In this document: positions 45,280-52,944 of the stretch, in pieces | Position numbering within the stretch: the first letter of the stretch is position 1 | Layout of the letters: each line of letters opens with the position of its first letter | Translations under genes and position numbers: made by a program | Notes under the pieces: model-generated | What the model was told of the DNA's origin: nothing | Database searches by the model: none | The model's input: only the letters and a program-made list of their open reading frames with translations | Assembly: GCA_964633725.1 (NCBI GenBank) | Contig: CAZWHY010000004.1 | Span: 1 to 64,000, forward strand | Reading direction: 5' to 3' | Source of the DNA: Berkiella_A sp964633725 | GTDB taxonomy: Bacteria; Pseudomonadota; Gammaproteobacteria; Berkiellales; Berkiellaceae | DNA length: 64,000 bases

Positions 45280-47892
45280 ATGATTGGCAAGTTTCCACCC
45301 GTAACTGCTTTAAAGATAATACAAACTTGCATGGAGCAGATCGACATCCAACACGAAGGTGTGTTTAGATGTGATGGAAGTAAGATAAGAAAAGATTTTT
45401 TCTTTTACAATGTTGAATACTATTTAACCGATAGTGGCAGGGAATCTGAGCCTGATTATGAGCTTGATAAATTTGAGATTCAGGGACTCATATCTGACGT
45501 TATTACTAGGGATTGCACACCAGAAGTACGAAGTGTCCTTTTATCAGATATTGTAAGAGATTGTATTAAATACATTGTGATCCCACCCGCTACAATAAAT
45601 CTCGCCCGTCAATTCACTAAAAATTATATTTCAGATAGTGACAAAAATAATGAAATTAAATGGCAAGATTTTTTCAATCTACTTTTAGATCCTGAATTTG
45701 ATCCCCAGCTAAGAGCAGTAGTATTAAACTTATTAAAAACTTCGAAATCTTATATCACTGAGATAACCAGATGCCGAAAAGAAAGAGAAGCAGAAAATAA
45801 GGAAGAACAAAAGAGTCAAGAAAAGGAAAAAGAGAAGGAGAAGGAGAAGGAAGATATTCAAGCTGCAAGTTTTTTAATTTCAGGGAGTTTTAGCAGACTA
45901 TTACAAGTAGACCCAGATCCTAGAATATTTTCTGCTGCTGGTTTTCAATTAAGAAAAATGCTGGGTGAATTTTTCAAAAGCAACGAAGTTGGAAGCTACC
46001 TGACAAAATTAGAGGTTTTAGTTGAACCGATACAGCAGCCTTCAGAAAACGATGAAAATGAAATGGCAGATCGGCTCCACTCTATGTGTTTCCAGCAATC
46101 TGAACAAGATGAGCAAAAGTCTCTAGCCAATGAATATATATATTCTTCCGCAGAAATACCCGTTGAAACTGCACGAATTGTAATAGAGCAGTGTCTCAAC
46201 AAACTAGACTGCTCAAAAGTAAATATTCATAGCCTAGCAGGAGATGAAATCTGTGAAGGTTTTATTTTAAAGCAGTTGATTGAGCATATTGAACGCAATA
46301 GGAAAAACTCTCCTGATAATAAATTAGAACAAATTAACTTTGCTGGGTGGCTTGATGATTTTGTTTTATTCAAAGGTAAAGATAGTACCTCTTCTGCACA
46401 TAACGCTTTATTGAACATTTTAAAAAATACATTTTATTTAGCGTCAGCTCCAGAAAAAACGATTAGGAAATATGAATCATATATAGGCGCTAAATTAGTA
46501 TCAAATACTAAACCTGACTATGAAGTGCTTGCTAAAAAGTTTATTGCGCGAATTAAACCGACTAAACATGAAAATAAGCATGATACTAATGAATATAAAC
46601 GCCTAATTTTAGATATAGTATTCATTGGGGAAAAATTATTACAAGAAAACAAAGCGCTTTCCACAGAAACCGTGTCAACTTATGTTGCTGGTATATTACA
46701 ACATTTGTTATCTAAAAATTCTAGTCAGATAGGCCAAGACACAATACGCATTCAGATCGAGTCAATAGCCAAAGATTTAAATGATTTATATCAAAAAATG
46801 ACTATAAAATGTGTTGAGAACCCGAGGGATAATTTTGTTAAGCTTTGTAATATTCAGGGTGAAAAAACAACAAGAAAGTCATTATACAAGCATTTTTCCC
46901 CTCCAATGAGTTCATCCTCTAGCTCATCATCCTCTAGCTCACCATCCTCTAGCTCATCATTCTCTAGTTCACCATCCTCTAGCTCATCATCCTCTAGCTC
47001 ACCATCCTCTAGCTCATCATCCTCTAGCTCACCATCCTCTAGCTCATCATTCTCTAGTTCAGTACCTTCTAGCTCACCTGGTAGAGACTTTTATTCTATG
47101 TTTACCAAAAGCAGAACACCACCAGGTCGTAGTAGCCAATCCGTTCTTTCAAACCCAGTTAGAACCACGCCACCTCCTTTTACGTTGCCTCAATCAGTAG
47201 GTGCTAAGGAGGATCGATCACCCGTTACTAAACAAGTTTCATTTGATGCCCCCCTATCTCCTTATAAAGCTCGTGAAGAAGTGCCAAACACACCCAGATT
47301 TAGACCAATACCAAGTCCAACATGGGGAAACTCAGCACCAGACAGCGAACTTACATTTCCTGGTAATGATACAACACCTCGTACATTGGTGTCTTTAAAT
47401 TTTGGAGAAGAAGGACTAACTACTCAACGAGTTGAACTTTCAAACTCACCAGAGAGTGAATTACTACCCCATTACACAATAGATCAGAACAAACCTAAAA
47501 AGAATGGGCGGAAATCCTCTGTCCCCCAACTAAATAGATACCCTAGTAGCAGCTCACCCAACATACAGCTTGATAGTTCAGGGGGATCTACGTTGCCTTC
47601 AGGCACCGTGACTAGATTAGATATGAGTAATATCCAACCGCTTTATTCACGACATTCCAACAATCCATCAAACAAAGGTGAATATAAACGTAGGCCTTCA
47701 GATCTGTTACCAAAACATCCACAGAAACCTGAACCAATGCATCCCCTAAAAACTTTAGCTATTCAGAGTTCTGGTCCTGCTAAGTATCGTGATGGTGAAG
47801 AAAGAACAAGGCATAAGGAACAAGAAGATTTACCGGAGTCAATTAAGTCTAAGAAGGGCGCGGAGAATTTTTCCAAAACTCCAAGAAAGTAA
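45280..47892 (+). CDS. Orphan 870-aa protein with duplicated domain and Ser/Pro repeat tail
   Basis: The start has GAGG seven bases upstream. Two related segments are visible: residues about 4-76 (FPPVTALKIIQTCMEQID) and about 291-364 (IPVETARIVIEQCLNKLD), sharing TA-x-x-x-I-x-x-C, Asp, Phe and a Pro-Asp-x-x-Leu pattern, so an internal duplication. Between them is a Lys/Glu coiled stretch (residues 165-190). Around residues 545-600 is a serine run made by 15-bp repeats, followed by about 270 disordered, Pro/Ser/Arg-rich residues. No signal peptide or membrane helix. Probably a translocated or surface-independent effector (inference); the gene is flanked by direct repeats. Confidence 0.65.
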   Translation: MIGKFPPVTALKIIQTCMEQIDIQHEGVFRCDGSKIRKDFFFYNVEYYLTDSGRESEPDYELDKFEIQGLISDVITRDCTPEVRSVLLSDIVRDCIKYIVIPPATINLARQFTKNYISDSDKNNEIKWQDFFNLLLDPEFDPQLRAVVLNLLKTSKSYITEITRCRKEREAENKEEQKSQEKEKEKEKEKEDIQAASFLISGSFSRLLQVDPDPRIFSAAGFQLRKMLGEFFKSNEVGSYLTKLEVLVEPIQQPSENDENEMADRLHSMCFQQSEQDEQKSLANEYIYSSAEIPVETARIVIEQCLNKLDCSKVNIHSLAGDEICEGFILKQLIEHIERNRKNSPDNKLEQINFAGWLDDFVLFKGKDSTSSAHNALLNILKNTFYLASAPEKTIRKYESYIGAKLVSNTKPDYEVLAKKFIARIKPTKHENKHDTNEYKRLILDIVFIGEKLLQENKALSTETVSTYVAGILQHLLSKNSSQIGQDTIRIQIESIAKDLNDLYQKMTIKCVENPRDNFVKLCNIQGEKTTRKSLYKHFSPPMSSSSSSSSSSSPSSSSSFSSSPSSSSSSSSSPSSSSSSSSSPSSSSSFSSSVPSSSPGRDFYSMFTKSRTPPGRSSQSVLSNPVRTTPPPFTLPQSVGAKEDRSPVTKQVSFDAPLSPYKAREEVPNTPRFRPIPSPTWGNSAPDSELTFPGNDTTPRTLVSLNFGEEGLTTQRVELSNSPESELLPHYTIDQNKPKKNGRKSSVPQLNRYPSSSSPNIQLDSSGGSTLPSGTVTRLDMSNIQPLYSRHSNNPSNKGEYKRRPSDLLPKHPQKPEPMHPLKTLAIQSSGPAKYRDGEERTRHKEQEDLPESIKSKKGAENFSKTPRK
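46915..47079 (+). repeat. 15-bp tandem repeat encoding Ser5 and Ser4Pro
   Basis: Eleven 15-base units, eight of them exactly TCCTCTAGCTCATCA or TCCTCTAGCTCACCA, alternating, with variants TTCTCTAGTTCACCA and TTCTCTAGTTCAGTA and a final degenerate unit. The unit length is a multiple of three, so copy-number change keeps the frame and lengthens or shortens the serine linker. Confidence 0.9.
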
Positions 47893-48208
47893 ACGAGTAC
47901 CCTGTTTATGGGTGCAGCCTTGATTTTGCACGTAACATTAGACACAGCGATAAATGATTGTATATTTAATTTCAACGCCTCGTTCAAGCATTATTTTTTC
48001 AGTTCGAGATAGCTTAATTGATAATGTAAACTCCAATGAACATTAAGAAGAATGTTTCTTTTCCAGACTTACGCCATTTGAAAGGGTTATTGAGTTGAGC
48101 ATACCTAAAAATAGTTATATTTTGTGGCATCCCTAGAATCATTTCAATCCAACACTGCCGAAAAAAAAGCCTGCATATAGCAGGCTTCTATTCTCACATA
48201 ACAGCGAA
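47893..48208. other. intergenic region, no gene beyond a terminator
   Basis: Between the convergent 870-aa gene and the double-glycine peptide gene. It contains the peptide's terminator (48161-48187). I see no other gene, RNA or strong repeat. Confidence 0.6.
48161..48187 (-). terminator. intrinsic terminator of the double-glycine peptide gene
   Basis: Perfect 8-bp stem AAGCCTGC/GCAGGCTT (48167-48174 with 48180-48187), five-base loop, and on the minus strand a run of eight T directly after. A broken half of this stem persists at the duplicate near 44912. Confidence 0.9.
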
Positions 48209-48442
48209 TTAGTATATATATACAACGCTGCGTGGTTCTGTGATTTCAAAATGACTAATGATAGGGTATGTTTCACAATGTTCAATTGTTGCGAATAAAC
48301 CAACTTTTTCTGTCCAACAAATTGTTTGATAAGTAATATCAATACCATATCCAACCATTTCTTCATCAGCCCAAAGAATTGGGTAATATAAATCTGTACC
48401 ACCAGAAACGTTGTTCACTTCTTCAGTCATTAGTTGACGCAT
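48209..48442 (-). CDS. Small double-glycine-leader peptide, intact copy
   Basis: 77 aa. GAGGAA lies seven bases before the ATG. The 15-residue leader MRQLMTEEVNNVSGG ends in double glycine; the mature peptide of 62 aa starts TDLYYPILWADEE, is rich in aromatic and acidic residues, and has two cysteines (TICWTEK and EHCETYP) that could form one disulfide. It ends SVVYIY. It has its own terminator and no adjacent transporter, so it is a one-gene unit. A truncated second copy lies at 44934-45044. Confidence 0.75.
   Translation of the reverse strand: MRQLMTEEVNNVSGGTDLYYPILWADEEMVGYGIDITYQTICWTEKVGLFATIEHCETYPIISHFEITEPRSVVYIY
48264..48374 (-). repeat. 111-bp direct repeat, intact-gene copy
   Basis: Matches 44934-45044 with about six mismatches (for example GCGAA versus GTGAA and AATTG versus AGTTG). 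The two copies bracket the 870-aa gene in direct orientation, 3.3 kb apart. Confidence 0.85.
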
Positions 48443-48606
48443 AATAATTTCCTCGACTATCGTTTAAAAGGTAAAACTTTTTTCTCAAAAGTTGGGAGAA
48501 TAATAGCGTAGACAAAAATATATCGCTACCTCTTAACCTACCGTTTGTCGACTTAAAAAAACCATTTATCGACTAAAAGTAACACGCCGGAAATTCATTT
48601 AACCAA

Positions 48607-49248
48607 CTATGGGGCTAACCTTATCTGATTCCACTGCTTATTAGCGAATTTATAGCTAATACGATCATGTAACCTATTTGGGTGTCCTTGAAAAAACTCA
48701 AAATAACTTGGTTTTATCGTGTAACCTCCCCAATTGTCAGGGCATGCAATTTCTGTTGGCAATTGTTTTTCAAAATTCTCATAGGCTGTTTCCAAAACAT
48801 GCCGGTCTTTAATTTCGTGACTTTGGTGGGATATAACTGCACTAATTTGACTCTCTAGCGGTCTGGTCTTGAAGTACTTTTCAGACACATCATGGGGCAC
48901 TTTGTGACATGTGCCTAATATCCGAACCTGCCTAGATAGCGCCGCCCAATAAAAATTAAGTGCAACATTTTGATTAGAGGCAATCTGATCGCCTTTTTGG
49001 CTAGAATAATTGGTATAAAAAACAAGATTATTGTTTTTTATCTCTTTTAACAAAACAATACGAGAATCAGGGCAGCCGCGCTCTGAGACGGTAGAAAGCA
49101 CAAAGCACTGAGCATCCAGAATATCTTGCTTGATAGCTTCTTCTAACCACAATTCAAACATAGTGTGCGGCGATTTAGCTAATAGCTTCTCATCTAAAAC
49201 AATACCACCATAATCTCTACGTAAGTCATTTAATTCTATATCGGTCAT
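48607..49248 (-). CDS. pdxH: Pyridoxamine 5'-phosphate oxidase
   Basis: About 213 aa from the ATG at 49248 (MTDIELNDLRRDYGG), close to E. coli PdxH (218). FMN- and PLP-binding segments are intact: CFVLSTVSERGCPDSRIVLLKE, FYTNYSSQKGDQIASN, VRILGTCHKV, SHQSHEI, and C-terminal EFFQGHPNRLHDRI with the substrate-binding Arg/His. It oxidises pyridoxamine or pyridoxine phosphate to PLP. Divergent from the DMT transporter gene; their 5' regions nearly touch. Confidence 0.95.
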   Translation of the reverse strand: MTDIELNDLRRDYGGIVLDEKLLAKSPHTMFELWLEEAIKQDILDAQCFVLSTVSERGCPDSRIVLLKEIKNNNLVFYTNYSSQKGDQIASNQNVALNFYWAALSRQVRILGTCHKVPHDVSEKYFKTRPLESQISAVISHQSHEIKDRHVLETAYENFEKQLPTEIACPDNWGGYTIKPSYFEFFQGHPNRLHDRISYKFANKQWNQIRLAP

Positions 49249-49318
49249 ATCCCAAGCTCTCTCTTTTTTATTTATATTTATTTCTATGTATATATGCACT
49301 CATTTAGTTAGGTTGCAC

Positions 49319-50281
49319 ATGAAAAACATAAGACGTATAATATTTTTTTCAATTTCAATCATTCATATAATTATGCCAGATGCTCACAACCCATTATGGT
49401 CTGCAACCGCCTTAGGATGCCTTGCTCTTGTTTTATGGGGCTTTGGTGCGGTATTGGTTGCATCACTAAGCGACATGCCAAGGTTTGAACTTGTCACCAT
49501 CGTTTTTGCTTCCAGCTGCTATTTATCACTATGCCGTATAACAGCGAATAAAACATGGTATAAGATTAAAAAAGTCCCAGTTAAAATATGGGGCATTGGG
49601 ATTTTAGGTATTTATTTTGCAAACCTTTCTTTTGTTTGTGCCATGCAATATGCGCCTCCAGAAAAAGTTGACCTTATCAATTATCTATGGCCAATCATAG
49701 TAACCATTATCTCCCCAATTTTATTCAAAAATAATTTAAAAAAACATCATTTCCTTGGCGTTGCTATCGCTTTTATAGGTATTTTTATATTATTGACAAA
49801 TGGCAAAGGGCTGGAAGGCTTTGAGCCACAATATTTTCTCGGATATTTTTTAGCCGCACTCAATGCAGTTTTTTGGAGCGTGTATATTTTATTTAGTAAA
49901 AAAAACCCACATATCCCCAATGAAATGATTGGTATCTATTGCGGTATTGGTGCGGTTTGCTCTCTTATTCTACATTGTAAATTTGAGACTTTCGTGCTGC
50001 CATCAGACCAGCAATTAATAACAATGATAACCATTGGGCTTGCCGGGCAAGGATTAGCCTATATCCTTTGGGATCGTGCGATAAAATTTGGCCATTATTA
50101 TTTATTGTGCACGCTCTCATATTTTGCCCCGATTCTATCGATATTATTATTAGTAAAATTTCATTATACTCAAACAAGCGATCAACTATGGCTAGCAGTA
50201 GCATTAGTTAGCTTTGGTGCTTTTTTAACAGAACCAAAATTACTTACTTTATTTAAAATTAAATTAATAAAATCAAAATAA
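49319..50281 (+). CDS. DMT-superfamily EamA transporter (YddG-like)
   Basis: About 320 aa from the ATG at 49319 (AGG six bases upstream); an ATG at 49373 would also give a full protein. Ten membrane helices in two EamA halves: LWSATALGCLALVLWGFGAV opens the first, FLGYFLAALNAVFWSVYILF the second. The N-terminal helix and MQYAPPEKVDLINYLWPI resemble aromatic amino acid exporters of the YddG type. Substrate not proven. Confidence 0.8.
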   Translation: MKNIRRIIFFSISIIHIIMPDAHNPLWSATALGCLALVLWGFGAVLVASLSDMPRFELVTIVFASSCYLSLCRITANKTWYKIKKVPVKIWGIGILGIYFANLSFVCAMQYAPPEKVDLINYLWPIIVTIISPILFKNNLKKHHFLGVAIAFIGIFILLTNGKGLEGFEPQYFLGYFLAALNAVFWSVYILFSKKNPHIPNEMIGIYCGIGAVCSLILHCKFETFVLPSDQQLITMITIGLAGQGLAYILWDRAIKFGHYYLLCTLSYFAPILSILLLVKFHYTQTSDQLWLAVALVSFGAFLTEPKLLTLFKIKLIKSK

Positions 50282-50288
50282 TATATTT

Positions 50289-51164
50289 ATGGACAAATAC
50301 GCCAAACACATCACGCCCAGAGCTATAAAATTTCCCCCACCTAAGCATGGGCAAAAATTTTGGCATAGCAACGCCCCAGCACCAACTTATACGTTTAATA
50401 CCTTGGCTTTATATTTACCCTTGTTGGAAAAAATGGTTGTATTAAGCTTAAAGCAGAGCGTATCAAAATTGAAAAATACTAATTTAAAACAAGAAGTGCA
50501 AAGCTTAATCGCACAAGAGGCGTATCATGGTAGCGAATATGCTAGAATGCTGCCGTCCCTTATTTACCAGCATTATCCAAACATACAAAAAAAGTATAAA
50601 TTTAGAGTATTTGGTAGCTTTGCTTTGTTAATCAATAAAATACTGCCAAACTTCCATTATGCGCTCTCTGCTGCTGGTGAACATTTTACCGCCATCTCAG
50701 CCGATTTATTTCTACGCCAGCCTAAGTATTTTAAAGATGTGGCACCTGAGTATTCCGCAATTTGGCGCTGGCATGCCATAGAAGAAATTGAGCATAAAAC
50801 CGTCGCTTTTGATGTATATCAATATTTTAGTAGCAGCTATATACAAAGAATTTCAGCCATGCTGATTATGACTATTGTATTTTGTACTTTTATGTTTAAG
50901 CCCATATGGCAAATGATGTGCCATGATCAAAACCACAAAAAACTAAATTTTTATCGATCTTTATTCAAATACCATTGGGGAAAAGGCGGTCTATGGCGTG
51001 GGTTATTAAAACCCTATTTCTACTATTATCATCCACGCTTCCACCCTAACAAAATCAACAATCATAATTTGATTGCAGATTGGAAATTACAATTATCAAA
51101 ACACTCAAGCAATCATCAAGACCAATTAAATATTTTAAAATATCTCAAACCTGAATCAAGTTAA
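50289..51164 (+). CDS. Predicted metal-dependent hydrolase (PF10118/COG3687)
   Basis: 291 aa. Helical protein with a ferritin-like metal-site pattern: IAQEAYHGSEYAR, AAGEHFTAISADLF and WRWHAIEEIEHKTVAFDVY carry spaced Glu/His residues typical of the family. N-terminal ITPRAIKFPPP is also conserved. One possible membrane-associated segment (ISAMLIMTIVFCTFMFKPIW). Reaction unknown. Starts seven bases after the transporter gene, so operonic. The 3' 54 bases of this gene are duplicated at 52891-52944. Confidence 0.75.
   Translation: MDKYAKHITPRAIKFPPPKHGQKFWHSNAPAPTYTFNTLALYLPLLEKMVVLSLKQSVSKLKNTNLKQEVQSLIAQEAYHGSEYARMLPSLIYQHYPNIQKKYKFRVFGSFALLINKILPNFHYALSAAGEHFTAISADLFLRQPKYFKDVAPEYSAIWRWHAIEEIEHKTVAFDVYQYFSSSYIQRISAMLIMTIVFCTFMFKPIWQMMCHDQNHKKLNFYRSLFKYHWGKGGLWRGLLKPYFYYYHPRFHPNKINNHNLIADWKLQLSKHSSNHQDQLNILKYLKPESS
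51111..51164 (+). repeat. 54-bp direct repeat, copy inside the hydrolase gene
   Basis: The last 54 bases of the hydrolase gene, stop codon included, match 52891-52944 with seven differences (about 87 percent), same orientation. Confidence 0.8.
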
Positions 51165-51507
51165 AAGGTACCGCCGCAAAGCAACCTGTCAACCGTGTGG
51201 TTCGCCGAACGGTTACACTCACATAAGATTCTGCTGTTTGTACAATATCAAGGACATGTTGACTACGTTGGAGAGCCCAACATTCCCGGGGGCATTTAAG
51301 CTACTTCTTTTAAATTCATAACACCATCAATTCTCAAGCCGGGATACTAGCGCTCAAAATAATCGTGAACTTCCGGCGAATAATTATTGACTGGAAATTA
51401 GCACATGAACATTCTTTTAAAACCATATGGAATTGTAGTGATTTTGTTAGCGGTGTGTTTGCTCCTAAAATATAACCCGAATAGCAGCTTAACACAATCC
51501 CAAACCC
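51165..51507. other. intergenic region with possible gene remnants
   Basis: 343 bases between the hydrolase gene and the end of the EEP-fold gene. On the minus strand near 51296-51390 a frame interrupted by one TAG reads coding-like (NNYSPEVHDYFER, then GLRIDGVMNLKEVA), possibly a decayed gene. On the plus strand a 50-codon frame begins at 51405. Nothing else recognised. Confidence 0.35.
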
Positions 51508-51557
51508 TCACAACAATGTTCCATATAGGTAGGGTTCTAGATCTACATTATTATTAA
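51405..51557 (+). CDS. Possible 50-aa membrane peptide or gene remnant
   Basis: ATG at 51405 opens 50 codons with an N-terminal membrane-like segment (KPYGIVVILLAVCLLL) and a short polar tail; GGA lies nine bases upstream. Its end overlaps the convergent end of the EEP-fold gene. The clear membrane anchor suggests it derives from the N-terminus of a longer protein cut by the rearrangement here. It may not be expressed. Confidence 0.3.
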   Translation: MNILLKPYGIVVILLAVCLLLKYNPNSSLTQSQTLTTMFHIGRVLDLHYY

Positions 51558-52857
51558 AAGCTGGTACGTACAAACTCTCTGGGACTGCAAATTGACTGTT
51601 TTCTATATGATAAGGTTGAACACTGTCCAATTGCAATATATCATCTTCTAGTGTATTAGGGAGGATGTCTTTGAGCTGTAAATTCTCTTGGAAATTGTTA
51701 TGCTCTGGGAACTTAGGAAACATTTGTTGAAACTCTTTTTCTCCAACAAATGGATTACCATCAGGGAGGTTGTGCATATATGAGTTAGGATATTCTATCT
51801 GAGGATTTAGTAGTTTGACCTGATATGAGCCATCATTATGTTGATGGAAGTAGTATCCGTTTCCTTCAATAGCAAGTACTGAGGTTATATCTGATGATGG
51901 GTTTACAAAAAAACCATCGTATCGCCTAACGAAATCATCTCCGTTAATAGTAAGTGTAGTCGACAGTTCAAAGGTACAAGAGCCATCAAGATCAAACTTA
52001 TAATCACCTTGTCCGCTGATATGAGAAGCAAACCCGGGGTGACCCAGTAGGCCAATTTGTTCAAAACCTTGTAGGTGGTTAGTATCTCCCCCCATAACAG
52101 TAAATATACCATTGTTTATTTGCTTATATTGAAAATCAAGAATTTCTTGGGAGTAATCTTTAGTATAATCAAGATGAAGGTTTACCAAAGAAATTTTTTG
52201 ACTAGAGTCGATATGGATAAAATTCAGATTATACCCTGTGAATTTATCATCATGGGAATCTAATAATATATTTTCAGAACCTTCAATTTTAAGGGTGTTG
52301 GCATTCCACAGAGTTAGAAGATGTTTTGAATTATCTTCTTGCTGAGTTACTGAGAAATCCCAACCAAGCTCAACCAGTGAATTTTTAAATTGAGCAACTT
52401 CTTGAGACAAATTATCATCAGAAAAAAATTTAGCCTCTTGTAAGAATATAAAATCCAACTCACCATTTTTTATAGTATCTAGCAGCACTTCCATTTGTAC
52501 TGTTTTTCTTTTGGTATATGCATCAAAAGACTCCTCGATATTAAATGGATTGTTAGAGTATCCATGAGAAGAGTTTTCAATTGAGTGTCCAAAATTTAAG
52601 GTATTCCACGTCATACCGCTTACGCTACAATGAGAAAATCCTTCCTGATCGTTTAAAATGGCAGTAATACTTTGTTGAGTATGATCAGATGTGTAGCTGC
52701 CAAGAACCTGCATCAAATCATTGCTTTTTGGGGAAACTACTTGGGCAGAATCAAAAGGTTGATAAGGTTGTGCGTCAATCCCCACATGTTGATACGTTAG
52801 CTCTAACAGACTATCTTTCCCCAATTGTGATGTTGGATTTGTCAACTTTAATCTCAT
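51508..52857 (-). CDS. Endonuclease/exonuclease/phosphatase-fold protein, effector-like
   Basis: 449 aa. Residues 1-80 are an unrecognised extension without signal peptide. The EEP fold follows: MTWNTLNFG (Asn86), LDFIFLQEAKFF (Glu141), SLVNLHLDY (His228), TVMGGDTNHL (Asp258, Asn260) and RRYDGFFVNP. The final Ser-Asp-His motif of active members is not evident, so activity is uncertain. Substrate could be nucleic acid or phosphoinositide; both occur in the superfamily. The gene lies exactly between duplicated 3' ends of the neighbouring hydrolase gene, suggesting recent insertion. Confidence 0.7.
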   Translation of the reverse strand: MRLKLTNPTSQLGKDSLLELTYQHVGIDAQPYQPFDSAQVVSPKSNDLMQVLGSYTSDHTQQSITAILNDQEGFSHCSVSGMTWNTLNFGHSIENSSHGYSNNPFNIEESFDAYTKRKTVQMEVLLDTIKNGELDFIFLQEAKFFSDDNLSQEVAQFKNSLVELGWDFSVTQQEDNSKHLLTLWNANTLKIEGSENILLDSHDDKFTGYNLNFIHIDSSQKISLVNLHLDYTKDYSQEILDFQYKQINNGIFTVMGGDTNHLQGFEQIGLLGHPGFASHISGQGDYKFDLDGSCTFELSTTLTINGDDFVRRYDGFFVNPSSDITSVLAIEGNGYYFHQHNDGSYQVKLLNPQIEYPNSYMHNLPDGNPFVGEKEFQQMFPKFPEHNNFQENLQLKDILPNTLEDDILQLDSVQPYHIENSQFAVPESLYVPAFNNNVDLEPYLYGTLL

Positions 52858-52887
52858 TAAGTACTCTCAAAAATTGTGAAATACAAA

Positions 52888-52944
52888 AACAGTCATCTAG
52901 ACCAACTAAATATTTTAAAATGTCTCAATCCCGAATCTAGTTAA
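52888..52944 (+). pseudogene. Remnant 3' end of a second hydrolase gene copy
   Basis: Read on the plus strand, codons 52888-52944 give NSHLDQLNILKCLNPESS and a stop, against NHQDQLNILKYLKPESS at the end of the intact hydrolase gene. Upstream the similarity fades within a few codons. It overlaps the last bases of the minus-strand nucleotidyltransferase gene. Probably the last trace of a tandem duplicate. Confidence 0.75.

Noticed and set aside
45280..45600. RhoGAP-like motif (HEGVFRCDGSKIRKDFF) at the start of the 870-aa orphan
   Set aside because: The EG-x-F-R-x-x-G pattern recalls the arginine-finger loop of RhoGAP, but the second copy of the same domain lacks the Arg, and the later conserved Lys/Arg and Asn segments of RhoGAP are not found. 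Kept as an unrecognised domain.
46915..47079. CRISPR array
   Set aside because: The 15-bp units are contiguous, in frame and without spacers; it is a coding minisatellite.
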